From: Bacteroidales bacterium
Lineage (GTDB): Bacteria > Bacteroidota > Bacteroidia > Bacteroidales > UBA3663
Direction: 5' to 3'
Length of the DNA stretch: 64,000 nucleotides
Assembly (NCBI GenBank): GCA_017618715.1
Contig: JAFZTS010000067.1
Location: 62,001 to 126,000 of the forward strand
In this document: positions 45,169 to 53,022 of the stretch, piece by piece
Numbering within the stretch: position 1 is the stretch's first letter
Layout: each line of letters starts with the position of its first letter
Position numbers and translations under genes: made by a program
The notes under the pieces: generated by a model
Databases searched by the model: none
What the model was told of the DNA's origin: nothing
The model's input: only the letters and a program-made list of their open reading frames with translations

Positions 45169-45200
45169 CTTGGTTTTGTCCTCAAAGATTGTTATCTTTG
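45169..45200 (+). promoter_or_regulatory. Promoter of pta-ackA
   Basis: CTTG at 45169-45172 and TATCTTTG at 45193-45200 are 20 bases apart, about 81 bases before the pta ATG. Confidence 0.75.
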
Positions 45201-45281
45201 CGCAAGAATGCAAATCTATCCGAACAACGTATATTCTAACAACATTATTTCACTAACTAATAAATCTAACAATTTTTCACT

Positions 45282-46316
45282 ATGGCATTAATGGATCAAC
45301 TCGTTGCCAAAGCCCAGGGCAATAAGCAGCGTATCGTCCTCGCAGAGGGCACCGAACCACGTACTATCCAGGCCGCAGACCGCATTCTCGGCGATGGTGT
45401 CGCTGACATCATCCTGATTGGTGCAAAGGCTGAGATTGACGCACTCGTGAAAGAGTACGGCCTCAAGAACATCGACAAGGCCACCATCGTAGAGCCACTT
45501 AATAACCCCAAGGCACAGCAGTATGCCGACCTCCTCTTCAAGCTCCGTGAGAAGAAGGGCATGACCCCGGAGAAAGCTGCTGAGCTGGTGAAGGATCCTC
45601 TTTATCTCGGCACCTTGATCATCAAGTCAGGCGAAGCTGACGGACAGGTTGCAGGTGCTCGCAACACCACTGGCGACGTGCTTCGTCCCGCTCTCCAAAT
45701 CATCAAGACCGCTCCCGGCATTTCTTGTGTATCGGGCGCATTCATCATGATCATGGAGAATGAAGCAGCCAAGGCATACGGCAAGGAGGGTATTCTGGTC
45801 TTCGCCGACTGTGCCGTTACTCCCAATCCCGATGCCAAGCAGCTGGGTCAGATTGCTGTCTGCTCCGCTCAGACTGCTCACGACATCGCTGGTATCGAGA
45901 CACCTGTCGTTGGTATGCTTTCGTTCTCGACCAAGGGTTCTGCCAAGCACGAGATGGTTGACAAGGTTGTCGAGGCTACCGCTGTGGCCAAGGAACTTGA
46001 TCCAAATCTCCAGATCGACGGCGAACTCCAGGCCGATGCCGCTATCGTTCCAAGCGTGGGTGCCAGCAAGGCCAAGGGCAGCACTGTGGCCGGTCATTGC
46101 AACACGCTCGTGTTCCCAACTCTTGAGGCAGGCAATATCTGCTACAAGCTCGTTCAGCGTTTCACCGGCGGCACCGCTGTAGGTCCTATCCTCCAGGGTA
46201 TTGCTGCTCCTGTCAACGACCTGTCACGCGGCTGCAATGTCGCTGAGGTCTATCAGACCATCGTTGTGACCTGCAATCAGGCCATCGGCGCCAAGGAGCG
46301 TGCTGCTGCGAAATAA
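45282..46316 (+). CDS. pta: Phosphate acetyltransferase
   Basis: A 344-residue enzyme converting acetyl-CoA and phosphate to acetyl phosphate, for ATP production from fermentation. It contains RIVLAEGTEPRTIQAADRIL, AGARNTTGDVLRPALQIIKT, FADCAVTPNPDAKQLGQIA and GELQADAAIVP, all typical of the short Pta lacking the DRTGG domain. It precedes ackA by 34 bases. The pair forms the acetate branch common in anaerobic Bacteroidota. Confidence 0.96.
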   Translation: MALMDQLVAKAQGNKQRIVLAEGTEPRTIQAADRILGDGVADIILIGAKAEIDALVKEYGLKNIDKATIVEPLNNPKAQQYADLLFKLREKKGMTPEKAAELVKDPLYLGTLIIKSGEADGQVAGARNTTGDVLRPALQIIKTAPGISCVSGAFIMIMENEAAKAYGKEGILVFADCAVTPNPDAKQLGQIAVCSAQTAHDIAGIETPVVGMLSFSTKGSAKHEMVDKVVEATAVAKELDPNLQIDGELQADAAIVPSVGASKAKGSTVAGHCNTLVFPTLEAGNICYKLVQRFTGGTAVGPILQGIAAPVNDLSRGCNVAEVYQTIVVTCNQAIGAKERAAAK

Positions 46317-46350
46317 TTATCACTAATAATAATCAATTAACAAACAAATA

Positions 46351-47547
46351 ATGAAAATTCTTGTACTGAACTGCGGTTCATCTTCCCTCAAGTATAAGGT
46401 ATTCGACAACAAGAAAGTCATTGCCCAGGGTGGTGTCGAGAAGATCGGTCTGCCCGACTCGTTCCTCAAACTTACAGCTCCCGATGATTCAAAGGTCATC
46501 GTCGAGAACTTCATGCTTGAGCACACCGCTGCCGTTGAATTCGTCTTCAAGGAGCACCTGCTCAATCCGAAGTATGGCGTGCTAAAATCGGCCGATGAGA
46601 TCGAGGCTGTAGGTCACCGTGTACTCCATGGTGGTATGAAGGTCACCAAGTCGTGTCTCATCACCGATGAGGTCATCGACGTCATCAAGGAGTGTGCAGT
46701 CCTCGGCCCTCTCCACAATCCCGCCAACCTTAAGGGTATCATGGCTGTCAAGGAACTTCTTCCAAAGGTTCCACAGGTTGCTGTCTTCGATACCGCATTC
46801 CATCAGACCATGCCCGAGAAGGCCTTCTTGTATGCCATCCCGCTTAAAATCTACAAGAAGTGGAGCGTACGTCGTTATGGTTTCCATGGCACTTCTCACC
46901 GTTTCGTCAGCAAGCGCACCATCGAGTATCTGGGTCTCGATCCCAACAACTCCAAGCTCATTATCGCGCACATCGGCAACGGCGCTTCGATGTCGGCTGT
47001 CGTTAATGGCAAGTGCGTTGACACCTCGATGGGTCTCACTCCTCTTGAGGGTCTCGTAATGGGCACTCGCTCAGGAGATATCGACGCTGCTGCTGTCACC
47101 TTTATCATGGAGAAGGAGGGACTTACTCCTGCTCAGATGGATACGTTCCTCAACAAGAAATCCGGCATGCTTGGTCTCTGTGGCTCGAGCGACATGCGCG
47201 ATGCAACTCTCAAGGCCCTCGATGGCGATGAGGATGCCAAGCGTGCACTCCAGGTTTACTACTATCGTGTAAAGAAGTACATCGGAGCCTACGCTGCCGC
47301 TATGGGAGGCGTTGACGCTATCGCTTTCACGGGAGGTGTTGGCGAGAACGACCGTCTCTTCCGTGCAGGTGTTCTCGAAGGCTTGGAGTTCCTGGGTGTC
47401 AAGATCGATGTCGAGAAGAACAAGACCGTGCGTGCCGAAGAGGCTATCATCTCTGCTCCCGACTCGAAGGTCACTGTGGCTGTTGTTCCTACCGACGAGG
47501 AACTCATGATCGCTACCGACACCGAGGAGATCGTTACAGCTCTCTAA
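46351..47547 (+). CDS. ackA: Acetate kinase
   Basis: A 398-residue ASKHA-fold kinase that makes ATP and acetate from acetyl phosphate. It begins MKILVLNCGSSSLKYKVFD and contains VFDTAFHQTMPEKAFLYAIP, RYGFHGTSHRFVS, IAHIGNGASMSAV and TGGVGENDRLFR, as expected. Second gene of the pta operon, ending in a strong hairpin terminator. Confidence 0.97.
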   Translation: MKILVLNCGSSSLKYKVFDNKKVIAQGGVEKIGLPDSFLKLTAPDDSKVIVENFMLEHTAAVEFVFKEHLLNPKYGVLKSADEIEAVGHRVLHGGMKVTKSCLITDEVIDVIKECAVLGPLHNPANLKGIMAVKELLPKVPQVAVFDTAFHQTMPEKAFLYAIPLKIYKKWSVRRYGFHGTSHRFVSKRTIEYLGLDPNNSKLIIAHIGNGASMSAVVNGKCVDTSMGLTPLEGLVMGTRSGDIDAAAVTFIMEKEGLTPAQMDTFLNKKSGMLGLCGSSDMRDATLKALDGDEDAKRALQVYYYRVKKYIGAYAAAMGGVDAIAFTGGVGENDRLFRAGVLEGLEFLGVKIDVEKNKTVRAEEAIISAPDSKVTVAVVPTDEELMIATDTEEIVTAL

Positions 47548-47573
47548 TTCTTGAAAAAGTATAGACTAATAAT

Positions 47574-47615
47574 TAATGTCGAAGTTGCAAAACACGCAAC
47601 TTCGACATTATTTTT
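47574..47615 (+). terminator. Terminator of pta-ackA
   Basis: A 15-bp stem (TAATGTCGAAGTTGC, 47574-47588, with 47596-47610) and 7-base loop followed by five T bases. Confidence 0.95.
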
Positions 47616-47669
47616 GCCCTAAATACAGGGAAAGTTGTCGGAAAGTTTTTTGGTTTCGAAGAAAAGAAG

Positions 47670-47677
47670 TATCTTCG
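47670..47677 (+). promoter_or_regulatory. Likely promoter -7 element of rplS
   Basis: TATCTTCG, one base from the usual element, lies 146 bases before the rplS ATG. The long leader between them is unusual for this window. Confidence 0.5.
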
Positions 47678-47822
47678 CACCCGCTTTCGGCCAGTTTTGC
47701 GGCTTCTTCGACGAATGCCGGGCGAAGCAGGATGCAAGGCCTATGTCTGGGAACGCTACCAGTTACGCCTGATGGTCCGTTAATTGTTAATATTATAAAT
47801 CACTTAATTAAATTCAGTCATT
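47678..47822 (+). promoter_or_regulatory. Long rplS leader, possible autoregulatory mRNA structure
   Basis: About 140 bases between the promoter-like element and the rplS ATG hold G/C-rich blocks (around 47690-47780) followed by an AT-rich start region. Bacterial L19 leaders with conserved structures are known, including a Flavobacteria type as I recall; a fold and alignment would be needed to assign this one. Confidence 0.35.
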
Positions 47823-48185
47823 ATGGCAGATTTGATGAAGATTGCTGAAGAGGCATTTGCTACTGGCAAGGAGCTTCCAGCATTCCAGAGCGGTGATACG
47901 ATTACTGTTTCCTACAAGATCCGTGAGGGTAACAAGGAGCGTATCCAGCAGTACCGAGGCGTTGTGATCCGCATTTCGGGTCATGGTACCAAGAAGCGTT
48001 TTACCGTACGCAAGATTTCCGACGGCGTAGGTGTAGAGCGTATTTTCCCCATTGAGTCACCCTTCATCGAGAAGATCGAGATCAACAAGTATGGCAAGGT
48101 TCGTCGCGCCAAGCTTTATTATCTCCGCAACCTTCAGGGTAAGGCAGCTCGCATCCGCGACCGCAAGGCTCCAGTGGCAAAATAA
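47823..48185 (+). CDS. rplS: 50S ribosomal protein L19
   Basis: A 120-residue ribosomal protein. [34 protein letters not shown] and the [20 protein letters not shown] tail region are the L19 signatures; it sits at the subunit interface. The gene is alone, without rimM or trmD, and ends in a strong terminator. Confidence 0.97.
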   Translation: MADLMKIAEEAFATGKELPAFQSGDTITVSYKIREGNKERIQQYRGVVIRISGHGTKKRFTVRKISDGVGVERIFPIESPFIEKIEINKYGKVRRAKLYYLRNLQGKAARIRDRKAPVAK

Positions 48186-48212
48186 ACAAACCGCTTAAAC
48201 GACAGACAACAA

Positions 48213-48246
48213 AACACCCAACCTTTTCGAGGTTGGGTGTTCTTTT
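48213..48246 (+). terminator. Terminator of rplS
   Basis: AACACCCAACCT (48213-48224) pairs with AGGTTGGGTGTT (48230-48241) and is followed by five T bases. It also stands just past the end of the convergent PepSY-like gene. Confidence 0.95.
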
Positions 48247-48262
48247 TATTGTTGTAACCTTA

Positions 48263-48691
48263 TTAATCATCGAGACCAATCAGTTGGAATTGCTTGTTGT
48301 ATTCAGGCTCCATGCCGTTGTTCAGCTTGACGCTATAGCCGCGACGGTCACGGTCGAGTTTGATGATGGTAGTGCCTGGGAAGGTGGCATTTACATGGGC
48401 CTTGATTTGCTCGGGAATCAGTTCAACGGGAACCATTGAGGTTTTGCATTCGATTTCCTTCCACTCACCGTTCTTGTCAAACTCTACTTTTTCACCACTT
48501 TGATACATCACCTTGTAGTCGTCCCAGTCAGCGGTGATAACCAGCGGAACTTTATTTTCGAAGTTCTTCTTCAGCAAAGCCTGTGCCTTTTGGGGCAGTT
48601 GGTCGAAGGTAATCACTCTGTCATTGTCGGCCTTGATAGGGAGGCAGATGATCGTTACGAGGGCGAGGAGGATAAAGATAATCTTTTTCAT
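48263..48691 (-). CDS. Periplasmic PepSY-like protein
   Basis: A 142-residue exported protein: signal peptide MKKIIFILLALVTIICLPIKA (cleavage near residue 21), then two repeats of the PepSY-like fold (DQLPQKAQALLKKNF with VMYQSGEKVEFDKNGEW, and IPEQIKAHVNATFPG with YSVKLNNGMEPEYN). This family (DUF2874/PepSY_2) is common in Bacteroidetes and its function is not settled. The ATG at 48691 is supported by the promoter at 48737-48768; the longer frame would start inside it. Confidence 0.85.
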   Translation of the reverse strand: MKKIIFILLALVTIICLPIKADNDRVITFDQLPQKAQALLKKNFENKVPLVITADWDDYKVMYQSGEKVEFDKNGEWKEIECKTSMVPVELIPEQIKAHVNATFPGTTIIKLDRDRRGYSVKLNNGMEPEYNKQFQLIGLDD

Positions 48692-48736
48692 AATTTTAAT
48701 GTTTATTTGTTTATTATTTTTTTGTTTTTGCTGGTG

Positions 48737-48768
48737 CAAAGGTAGGACTGTTTTCTTGATCCTCCAAA
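48737..48768 (-). promoter_or_regulatory. Promoter of the PepSY-like gene
   Basis: On the minus strand TACCTTTG (48737-48744) and TTTG (48765-48768) are 20 bases apart. Confidence 0.85.
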
Positions 48769-48814
48769 TATTTTTTCCTCTTTCTACAATGTATATGGCG
48801 ACAGGCCAACAAAT

Positions 48815-48854
48815 AAGCGACATATCGGAAGAGGCCCTTCGGGATATGTCGCTT
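48815..48854 (-). terminator. Terminator of the signalling operon
   Basis: AAGCGACATATC (48815-48826) pairs with GATATGTCGCTT (48843-48854), with further GAAG/CTTC pairing inside. It follows the AraC-type gene stop on the minus strand and runs into TTATTTG. Confidence 0.8.
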
Positions 48855-48872
48855 TGACAGTCGAAATATACA

Positions 48873-49433
48873 CTATTGGTCCGGTGCGAACATCTGTCGA
48901 TATTCGGCAGGAGTCATGCCAATTACTTCCTGAACACGGCGTTGCAGGGTGCGGATGTTGCCCAAACCGCATTCCTCGGCAATAGCAGCGATGGTCCATT
49001 GGGGTTTCTCACGAAGCATACGCAGTGCAGCCAGGACACGCAGGTTGTCGATGTATGCATCAGCAGTGCGGTGTATGGACTGATGACGGAAGAGGCGGGT
49101 CAGACGTTCCTGACTGATGCCAAGCAGGTGGGCCAGCTCTGTGGAGTTGAAGTCGGGCTTCAGATGCGGACGATCGGCTTCGACGCGAAGTTCTATGAGA
49201 GCCATGAGTTGGGCGTCGTCCTGAAGGTCGGCGTTGCGCTGGCGTTCCAGATTGCCGTTGAACAGTTCGCGGGCCACTTCTGCACGGCGGCGCAGTTCCA
49301 CATCTTCCTCCACTCGTTCCGAGAGGTCCAGGTTACGGCTCACCAGTCGGATCATTTCGTCTTTCAGTCGCTCCACCTCTTTGCGCAGTGAGGCATTCTC
49401 GGCCTGTAGGCGCTCGATTTCTTCTTTGGTCAT
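48873..49433 (-). CDS. AraC-type DNA-binding protein with N-terminal coiled coil
   Basis: A 186-residue protein. Residues 3-60 form a heptad-like coiled coil (IERLQAENASLRKEVERLKD) ending near SERVEEDVELRRR; residues 90-182 are an AraC-type double helix-turn-helix (STELAHLLGISQERLTRLFR, then TIAAIAEECGLGNIRTLQRR and EVIGMTPAEYR). No sugar-binding domain is present. It overlaps the STAS gene by four bases, so it is coupled to the phosphatase/STAS system and may be its output. Direct DNA binding is inference from the fold. Confidence 0.88.
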   Translation of the reverse strand: MTKEEIERLQAENASLRKEVERLKDEMIRLVSRNLDLSERVEEDVELRRRAEVARELFNGNLERQRNADLQDDAQLMALIELRVEADRPHLKPDFNSTELAHLLGISQERLTRLFRHQSIHRTADAYIDNLRVLAALRMLREKPQWTIAAIAEECGLGNIRTLQRRVQEVIGMTPAEYRQMFAPDQ

Positions 49434-49738
49434 AAGATTTCGAATAAGGCGGTGAAACCGGTCTCGTCGAACACTTGCCGCAGGTTGTCGTTCATGCCTG
49501 TCAGATAGACGTGGCTTCCTTTGGGACGTGCATTCTTTATCAGCCCGAGGAAGAGGCGCAGGCCACTACTGGAGATATAGTCCAGATGTGTGCAGTCGAG
49601 GATGATGTCACGACCTTCGCAGTCGTAGAGCACGCGCATGTCTTCTTCGGCCTGTGAAGAGGCTGCGGTGTCCAGACGTCCTTCGAAAGCCATCACCAGG
49701 TGTTGGTCTTCTTGCTTGAATGTTGTCTTCATATACAT
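49430..49738 (-). CDS. STAS domain anti-sigma-factor antagonist
   Basis: A 102-residue single STAS domain like SpoIIAA/RsbV. LVMAFEGRLDTAASSQAEED and RDIILDCTHLDYISSSGLRL, with the serine(s) in YISSSGL where phosphorylation occurs in this family, are clear. It would be switched by the kinase and phosphatase domains of the upstream gene, which ends six bases before it. The start may be MYMKTTF or MKTTF two codons later. No sigma factor gene is near. Confidence 0.93.
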   Translation of the reverse strand: MYMKTTFKQEDQHLVMAFEGRLDTAASSQAEEDMRVLYDCEGRDIILDCTHLDYISSSGLRLFLGLIKNARPKGSHVYLTGMNDNLRQVFDETGFTALFEIL

Positions 49739-49744
49739 TATATA

Positions 49745-51652
49745 TTAAATAATACGTTTGCATAGGGTAAGGACATTGCGTCCGTCAAGTCGTTCATAGT
49801 GGATGCTGTCCATGAATTTTCGCATGAGGTGGATGCCCAAGCCACCTATACTGCGCTCTTCGACCGACAATGAGGTATCTACGTCACCCAATGCTGTCGG
49901 GTCGAAGGGAAGACCAGTGTCGGTGACGATGAACTTCAGCCATTCGTCGTCGGTCGCTGCTTCAATCTGCACATCGCCTTCAGCACCATTGGGATAAGCG
50001 TACTTCATCACGTTGACTACGGCTTCCTCGATGGCAAGGTTGGTCTGCATCGTGGTTGAGGGACTGATGCCTGCCGTTTCACAAATGCCTTCGATCCATT
50101 CTGCCAGACGTGTCGTCTGTTTGACGTCGCAGGGTAGGGTGAGATGATACTGTCGCTTGGCGCTCTCCAATTCCATGACATTGTCGCACTGTTTTAGTTT
50201 AAAACGAATCGCCAGCATTGTCAAGTCGTCGCTTTGTTCGGTTTCACCGACGAAGTCGTGGACAGCCTCGGTCATTTGTCCGATAAGTGCTTCGGGTGAA
50301 GCTCCTTCCGACGAAGTCCTGGCAATGATCGTATGCATCCGTTGTGAACCGAACTGCTCCTTGGAGTCGTTTTCTGCTTCGGTCAGACCGTCTGTGTAAA
50401 GGAAGATGGTTGAACCCGCTTTGATTGTCGTCTGTTGCAGGGCATACTGGAAGTCTGGCATTGTGCCGATAGGGAGGTTGGGAGTGACGGGAAGCGGTTG
50501 AGAGTCAATCATCGGAGACTTGTGCCCGGCATTCGAGTATCGCAACTGTCCTGTCGTGAGGTCGAGCACGCCGATGAAAAGGGTGATGAACATGTTGTAG
50601 TCGTTGTCACGAGCCATTGAGTCGTTCATTTGGGAAATGATGCGTTCGGGAGCCGACTCATGCTCCGACAACATGCGGAAGGCTGAAATTGCCATGGCCA
50701 TGACCAGCGCAGCAGGCACTCCCTTGCCCGAGACATCACCAATACAGAAGAACAGTTTCTCATCACGCAGGAAGAAGTCGTAGAAGTCACCTCCTACCTC
50801 GCGGGCAGGGGTGAGCGCTCCATATAGATCCACGTCGTTACGGTCAGGGAATGGTGGGAATGTCTTGGGCAGCATAGCCTGTTGGATGCGATGGGCAATG
50901 GCCAACTCGTTGGCGATGCGTTCCTTTTCTGCACCAACGACCTGAAGTCGTCTGATGCTTCTGACGCTGCGAATGATGATAAAGCCTAACAGCAGGAGAC
51001 CGAGTCCGTGCAGCAGGATGATGGGCAGTAGCGAACGTTGCTGGTTGTCGAAGAGCTGTGCCGCAAGGGCCGAAAGGTCACGCATCGACACATCTGCTCC
51101 GAACACGGCTACGGTTTGCCCTTGCTCGTTGCGCACAGGCATCGAATAGGTACACATCAGTATCACCTTGTAGTTGCTCATGTAGGGTTCGCTCCAGAAA
51201 CCGTCCCCCTTGAGCCCCTCGCTGTACCACGAACGTTGGGTGTAGTCGAAGTCTATGCTATGTTCGGCACATTTGCCCTCATCATCCTTGTAGATGTAGA
51301 TGCCGTTGCGTTGTCTGTCATTGCCCACAACGTGGCAGTAGTCGAAACCTACAATCTCATGTTGTTTGTCCAACATTTGGCCGATATACAGACGCAGTGA
51401 GTCGGTATCATGGTTAGCAGTTAGTCGTTCGATGGTGGGCAACATTTTTGTGGTGAATTCTTCCACATCGAGTTTCAGTAGCGTCGTGCGGTTGGTCTCG
51501 CTCAGGTCGTGTTGCGCCATCTCGGTCAGCTTACGCGTAATTCCGTTTCGAGTCGAGAGATATTGCACGGCCGTGGTCAGTTCCAGCAACAATGCTGCTG
51601 CTATGAGCACCGCGATGCTGCTCAGGTTGGTGGTTAGTCCTTTGATCTTCAT
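49745..51652 (-). CDS. Membrane sensor with SpoIIE phosphatase and RsbW-like kinase domains
   Basis: A 635-residue protein. An N-terminal membrane helix (about 8-28), an extracytoplasmic sensor region of about 180 residues (dCache-like, with FDYTQRSWYSEGLKG and FWSEPYMSN), a second helix (LLPIILLHGLGLLLLGFII, about 225-245), then a SpoIIE PP2C domain (AREVGGDFYDFF, IGDVSGKGVPAALVMAMA) and a C-terminal histidine-kinase-type ATPase (NLAIEEAVVNVMKYAYP, TDTGLPFDP, GGLGIHLM). Phosphatase and kinase acting on a STAS partner are thus fused. The start at 51652 (MKIKGLTTN) is chosen since the promoter element lies at 51698-51705, inside the longer frame. The ligand of the sensor is unknown. Confidence 0.9.
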   Translation of the reverse strand: MKIKGLTTNLSSIAVLIAAALLLELTTAVQYLSTRNGITRKLTEMAQHDLSETNRTTLLKLDVEEFTTKMLPTIERLTANHDTDSLRLYIGQMLDKQHEIVGFDYCHVVGNDRQRNGIYIYKDDEGKCAEHSIDFDYTQRSWYSEGLKGDGFWSEPYMSNYKVILMCTYSMPVRNEQGQTVAVFGADVSMRDLSALAAQLFDNQQRSLLPIILLHGLGLLLLGFIIIRSVRSIRRLQVVGAEKERIANELAIAHRIQQAMLPKTFPPFPDRNDVDLYGALTPAREVGGDFYDFFLRDEKLFFCIGDVSGKGVPAALVMAMAISAFRMLSEHESAPERIISQMNDSMARDNDYNMFITLFIGVLDLTTGQLRYSNAGHKSPMIDSQPLPVTPNLPIGTMPDFQYALQQTTIKAGSTIFLYTDGLTEAENDSKEQFGSQRMHTIIARTSSEGASPEALIGQMTEAVHDFVGETEQSDDLTMLAIRFKLKQCDNVMELESAKRQYHLTLPCDVKQTTRLAEWIEGICETAGISPSTTMQTNLAIEEAVVNVMKYAYPNGAEGDVQIEAATDDEWLKFIVTDTGLPFDPTALGDVDTSLSVEERSIGGLGIHLMRKFMDSIHYERLDGRNVLTLCKRII

Positions 51653-51697
51653 TTCGTGGGAGTCTGGCCTTAAGCTTTCATTTGATGTTTTCGGGTG

Positions 51698-51705
51698 CAA
51701 AGATA
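51698..51705 (-). promoter_or_regulatory. Promoter -7 element of the signalling operon
   Basis: The minus strand reads TATCTTTG 46 bases before the ATG at 51652, which decides that start. Confidence 0.65.
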
Positions 51706-51790
51706 TTATTTTTTTTGATATATTGTTCCTCCAAGGACAAAAAAAATAAGAAATTTAAGTAATAAACAAGGTTATTATGAAAAAAATCCG

Positions 51791-51798
51791 TATATTTG
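51791..51798 (+). promoter_or_regulatory. Promoter -7 element upstream of the inverted-repeat leader
   Basis: TATATTTG, on the plus strand; no good TTTG lies at the usual distance. The cyclophilin ATG is about 236 bases downstream, so the leader would include the inverted-repeat element. Confidence 0.5.
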
Positions 51799-51841
51799 CG
51801 GCGTCCATTTCGACAAGCCGAAAACAAAAGCGAATAATAAC

Positions 51842-51937
51842 ATGAGTGGTCGCTTCGCTCAAAATCTTTCAGAATCTTATCAAAAATCCATCTGTCAAGA
51901 TGGATGCATAGATGAAGCCATTATAAGATTTTTATAA
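51842..51937 (+). CDS. Possible 31-residue peptide inside the inverted-repeat element
   Basis: ATG at 51842 opens a 31-codon frame (MSGRFAQNLSESYQ...) ending TAA at 51935-51937. The upstream bases duplicate the leader before the cyclophilin start. It could be a real leader peptide or a by-product of a mobile element. Confidence 0.3.
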   Translation: MSGRFAQNLSESYQKSICQDGCIDEAIIRFL

Positions 51938-51967
51938 TAATTTTGTCAGATTTTGAGCGAAGCGACC
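51848..51967. repeat. 120-bp element with 20-bp perfect terminal inverted repeats
   Basis: GGTCGCTTCGCTCAAAATCT at 51848-51867 is exactly mirrored at 51948-51967. Inside are AATCTTAT/ATAAGATT and a CCATCT-GTCA-AGATGG hairpin. A further GAAGCGACCAC at 51989-51999 can also pair with GTGGTCGCTTC at 51846-51856. No target duplication was found. It may be a MITE-like or palindromic repeat or a leader structure. Confidence 0.85.
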
Positions 51968-52034
51968 CAAAAACAAGGATGTTATATAGAAGCGACCACT
52001 TTGACAAGTGAAAACAAAAGTGATAAATAATAGT

Positions 52035-52733
52035 ATGAAAATATCTGGACTTAAATTGCTCCTTATACCTGTTGTCGTGTTTCTCGTCGCATCTTGCGGA
52101 ACAAAGAAAACAGAAGAAGTACGACATGAAGTCACCTTCGTCACCACGAAGGGCAACATCACTGTGCAACTTTTCAACGAGACACCTTTGCATCGTGATA
52201 ATTTCCTCCAGCATGTCCAGTCGGGCTATTACGACTCGTTGCTCTTCCATCGTGTCATCGCCGACTTCATGATCCAGTCGGGCGATAGCACCAGCCGTCA
52301 TGCCGCTCCCGATATACTCATCGCAGACGAGTCCGACACCGCTACGGTGCAAGCCGAATTCCGCTATCCCGCTATCTTCCACCGTAGGGGCATGCTTGCC
52401 GCTGCCCGTACGAGCGACGATGTCAACCCTACGCAAGCCAGCTCGGCGGCACAGTTCTATATCGTTTGGGGCAAAACTTACAACGACTCGTTGCTCGATA
52501 AGATTGATTCCACGATGTTCGTGTGGACGCATGGCCGCCATCATCTCGACTCCGTAGCCCGTGCCTACTATCGTGAGCATCCGGGAACACCTCATCTCGA
52601 TGGCAGTTACACCGTTTTCGGCCAGGTCGTCGCCGGTCTTGATGTGGTCGATTCCATCCAGTCCAGTCCCACCGACGACAACGATCGCCCTATCGACGAC
52701 ATTCGTATCCTCAAGGCAACAGTCACCCTTTGA
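52035..52733 (+). CDS. Cyclophilin-type peptidylprolyl isomerase lipoprotein
   Basis: A 232-residue lipoprotein: signal with LLLIPVVVFLVASC (lipobox VASC) then a cyclophilin domain, EVTFVTTKGNITVQLFNETP, LFHRVIADFMIQSGD and AAQFYIVWGK. Rather than the usual short core it has an insertion region (residues about 85-160 with TFVWTH-like stretch). It would catalyse proline isomerisation in the periplasm or at the outer membrane. ATG at 52035 gives a proper lipoprotein signal; an upstream GTG frame would spoil it. Confidence 0.92.
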   Translation: MKISGLKLLLIPVVVFLVASCGTKKTEEVRHEVTFVTTKGNITVQLFNETPLHRDNFLQHVQSGYYDSLLFHRVIADFMIQSGDSTSRHAAPDILIADESDTATVQAEFRYPAIFHRRGMLAAARTSDDVNPTQASSAAQFYIVWGKTYNDSLLDKIDSTMFVWTHGRHHLDSVARAYYREHPGTPHLDGSYTVFGQVVAGLDVVDSIQSSPTDDNDRPIDDIRILKATVTL

Positions 52734-52808
52734 ACCCCTCGCTCCGAGCTTTGCTCGCGCGCACCGAAGGAAGCAACCCTCTCGAACCCCTCTTAACCCT
52801 CAATTATT

Positions 52809-52991
52809 ATGGCTAACAATTGCGAAAACTGTAAATTCCGCGCCCATTATGATGCAAAACCCAACTCGTTGTTGGGTCGTTTCTGGCGTTGGCACATCAA
52901 TTACTGTCCTGGTTGGAAGTCTTACTTCACCACGTTGCCCGACAATAAGAAGGCAGAGCTTCGTTCCAAGTATAATTTCCGCAAGTATTAG
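52809..52991 (+). CDS. Small conserved-looking 60-residue protein with N-terminal cysteines
   Basis: The protein starts MANNCENCKFRAHYDAKPNS, holds a Cys pair CENC and a third Cys in NYCPGW, an aromatic/Trp-rich middle (FWRWHINYCPGWKSYF) and a basic tail (RSKYNFRKY). I recall near-identical small proteins in other Bacteroidales but have not checked, and no function is known. It is short yet has a clear frame, sits between a cyclophilin gene and the GH2 gene and could bind a metal through its cysteines. Confidence 0.75.
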   Translation: MANNCENCKFRAHYDAKPNSLLGRFWRWHINYCPGWKSYFTTLPDNKKAELRSKYNFRKY

Positions 52992-53022
52992 TAATCCTTT
53001 CTTACTTTCCATCAGTTCAACC

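Larger units (their letters stand above)
51653..52034. other. Divergent intergenic region before the cyclophilin gene
   Basis: Contains promoters at 51698-51705 (minus) and 51791-51798 (plus), a 120-bp inverted-repeat element (51848-51967) with a 31-codon ORF and two copies of a leader sequence around it (about 51803-51845 and 51993-52037). Confidence 0.8.
51803..52037 (+). repeat. Duplicated leader sequence flanking an inverted-repeat element
   Basis: About 40 bases at 51803-51845 resemble 51993-52037: both have a CC-A, TT-GACAAG, AAAACAAAAG and an ATAATA-type stretch just before an ATG. One copy precedes the 31-codon ORF, the other precedes the cyclophilin ATG. Confidence 0.7.

Noticed and set aside
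52561..53022. Extended N terminus of the GH2 enzyme
   Set aside because: It runs through the cyclophilin and small protein genes; ATG at 53023 begins a signal peptide.
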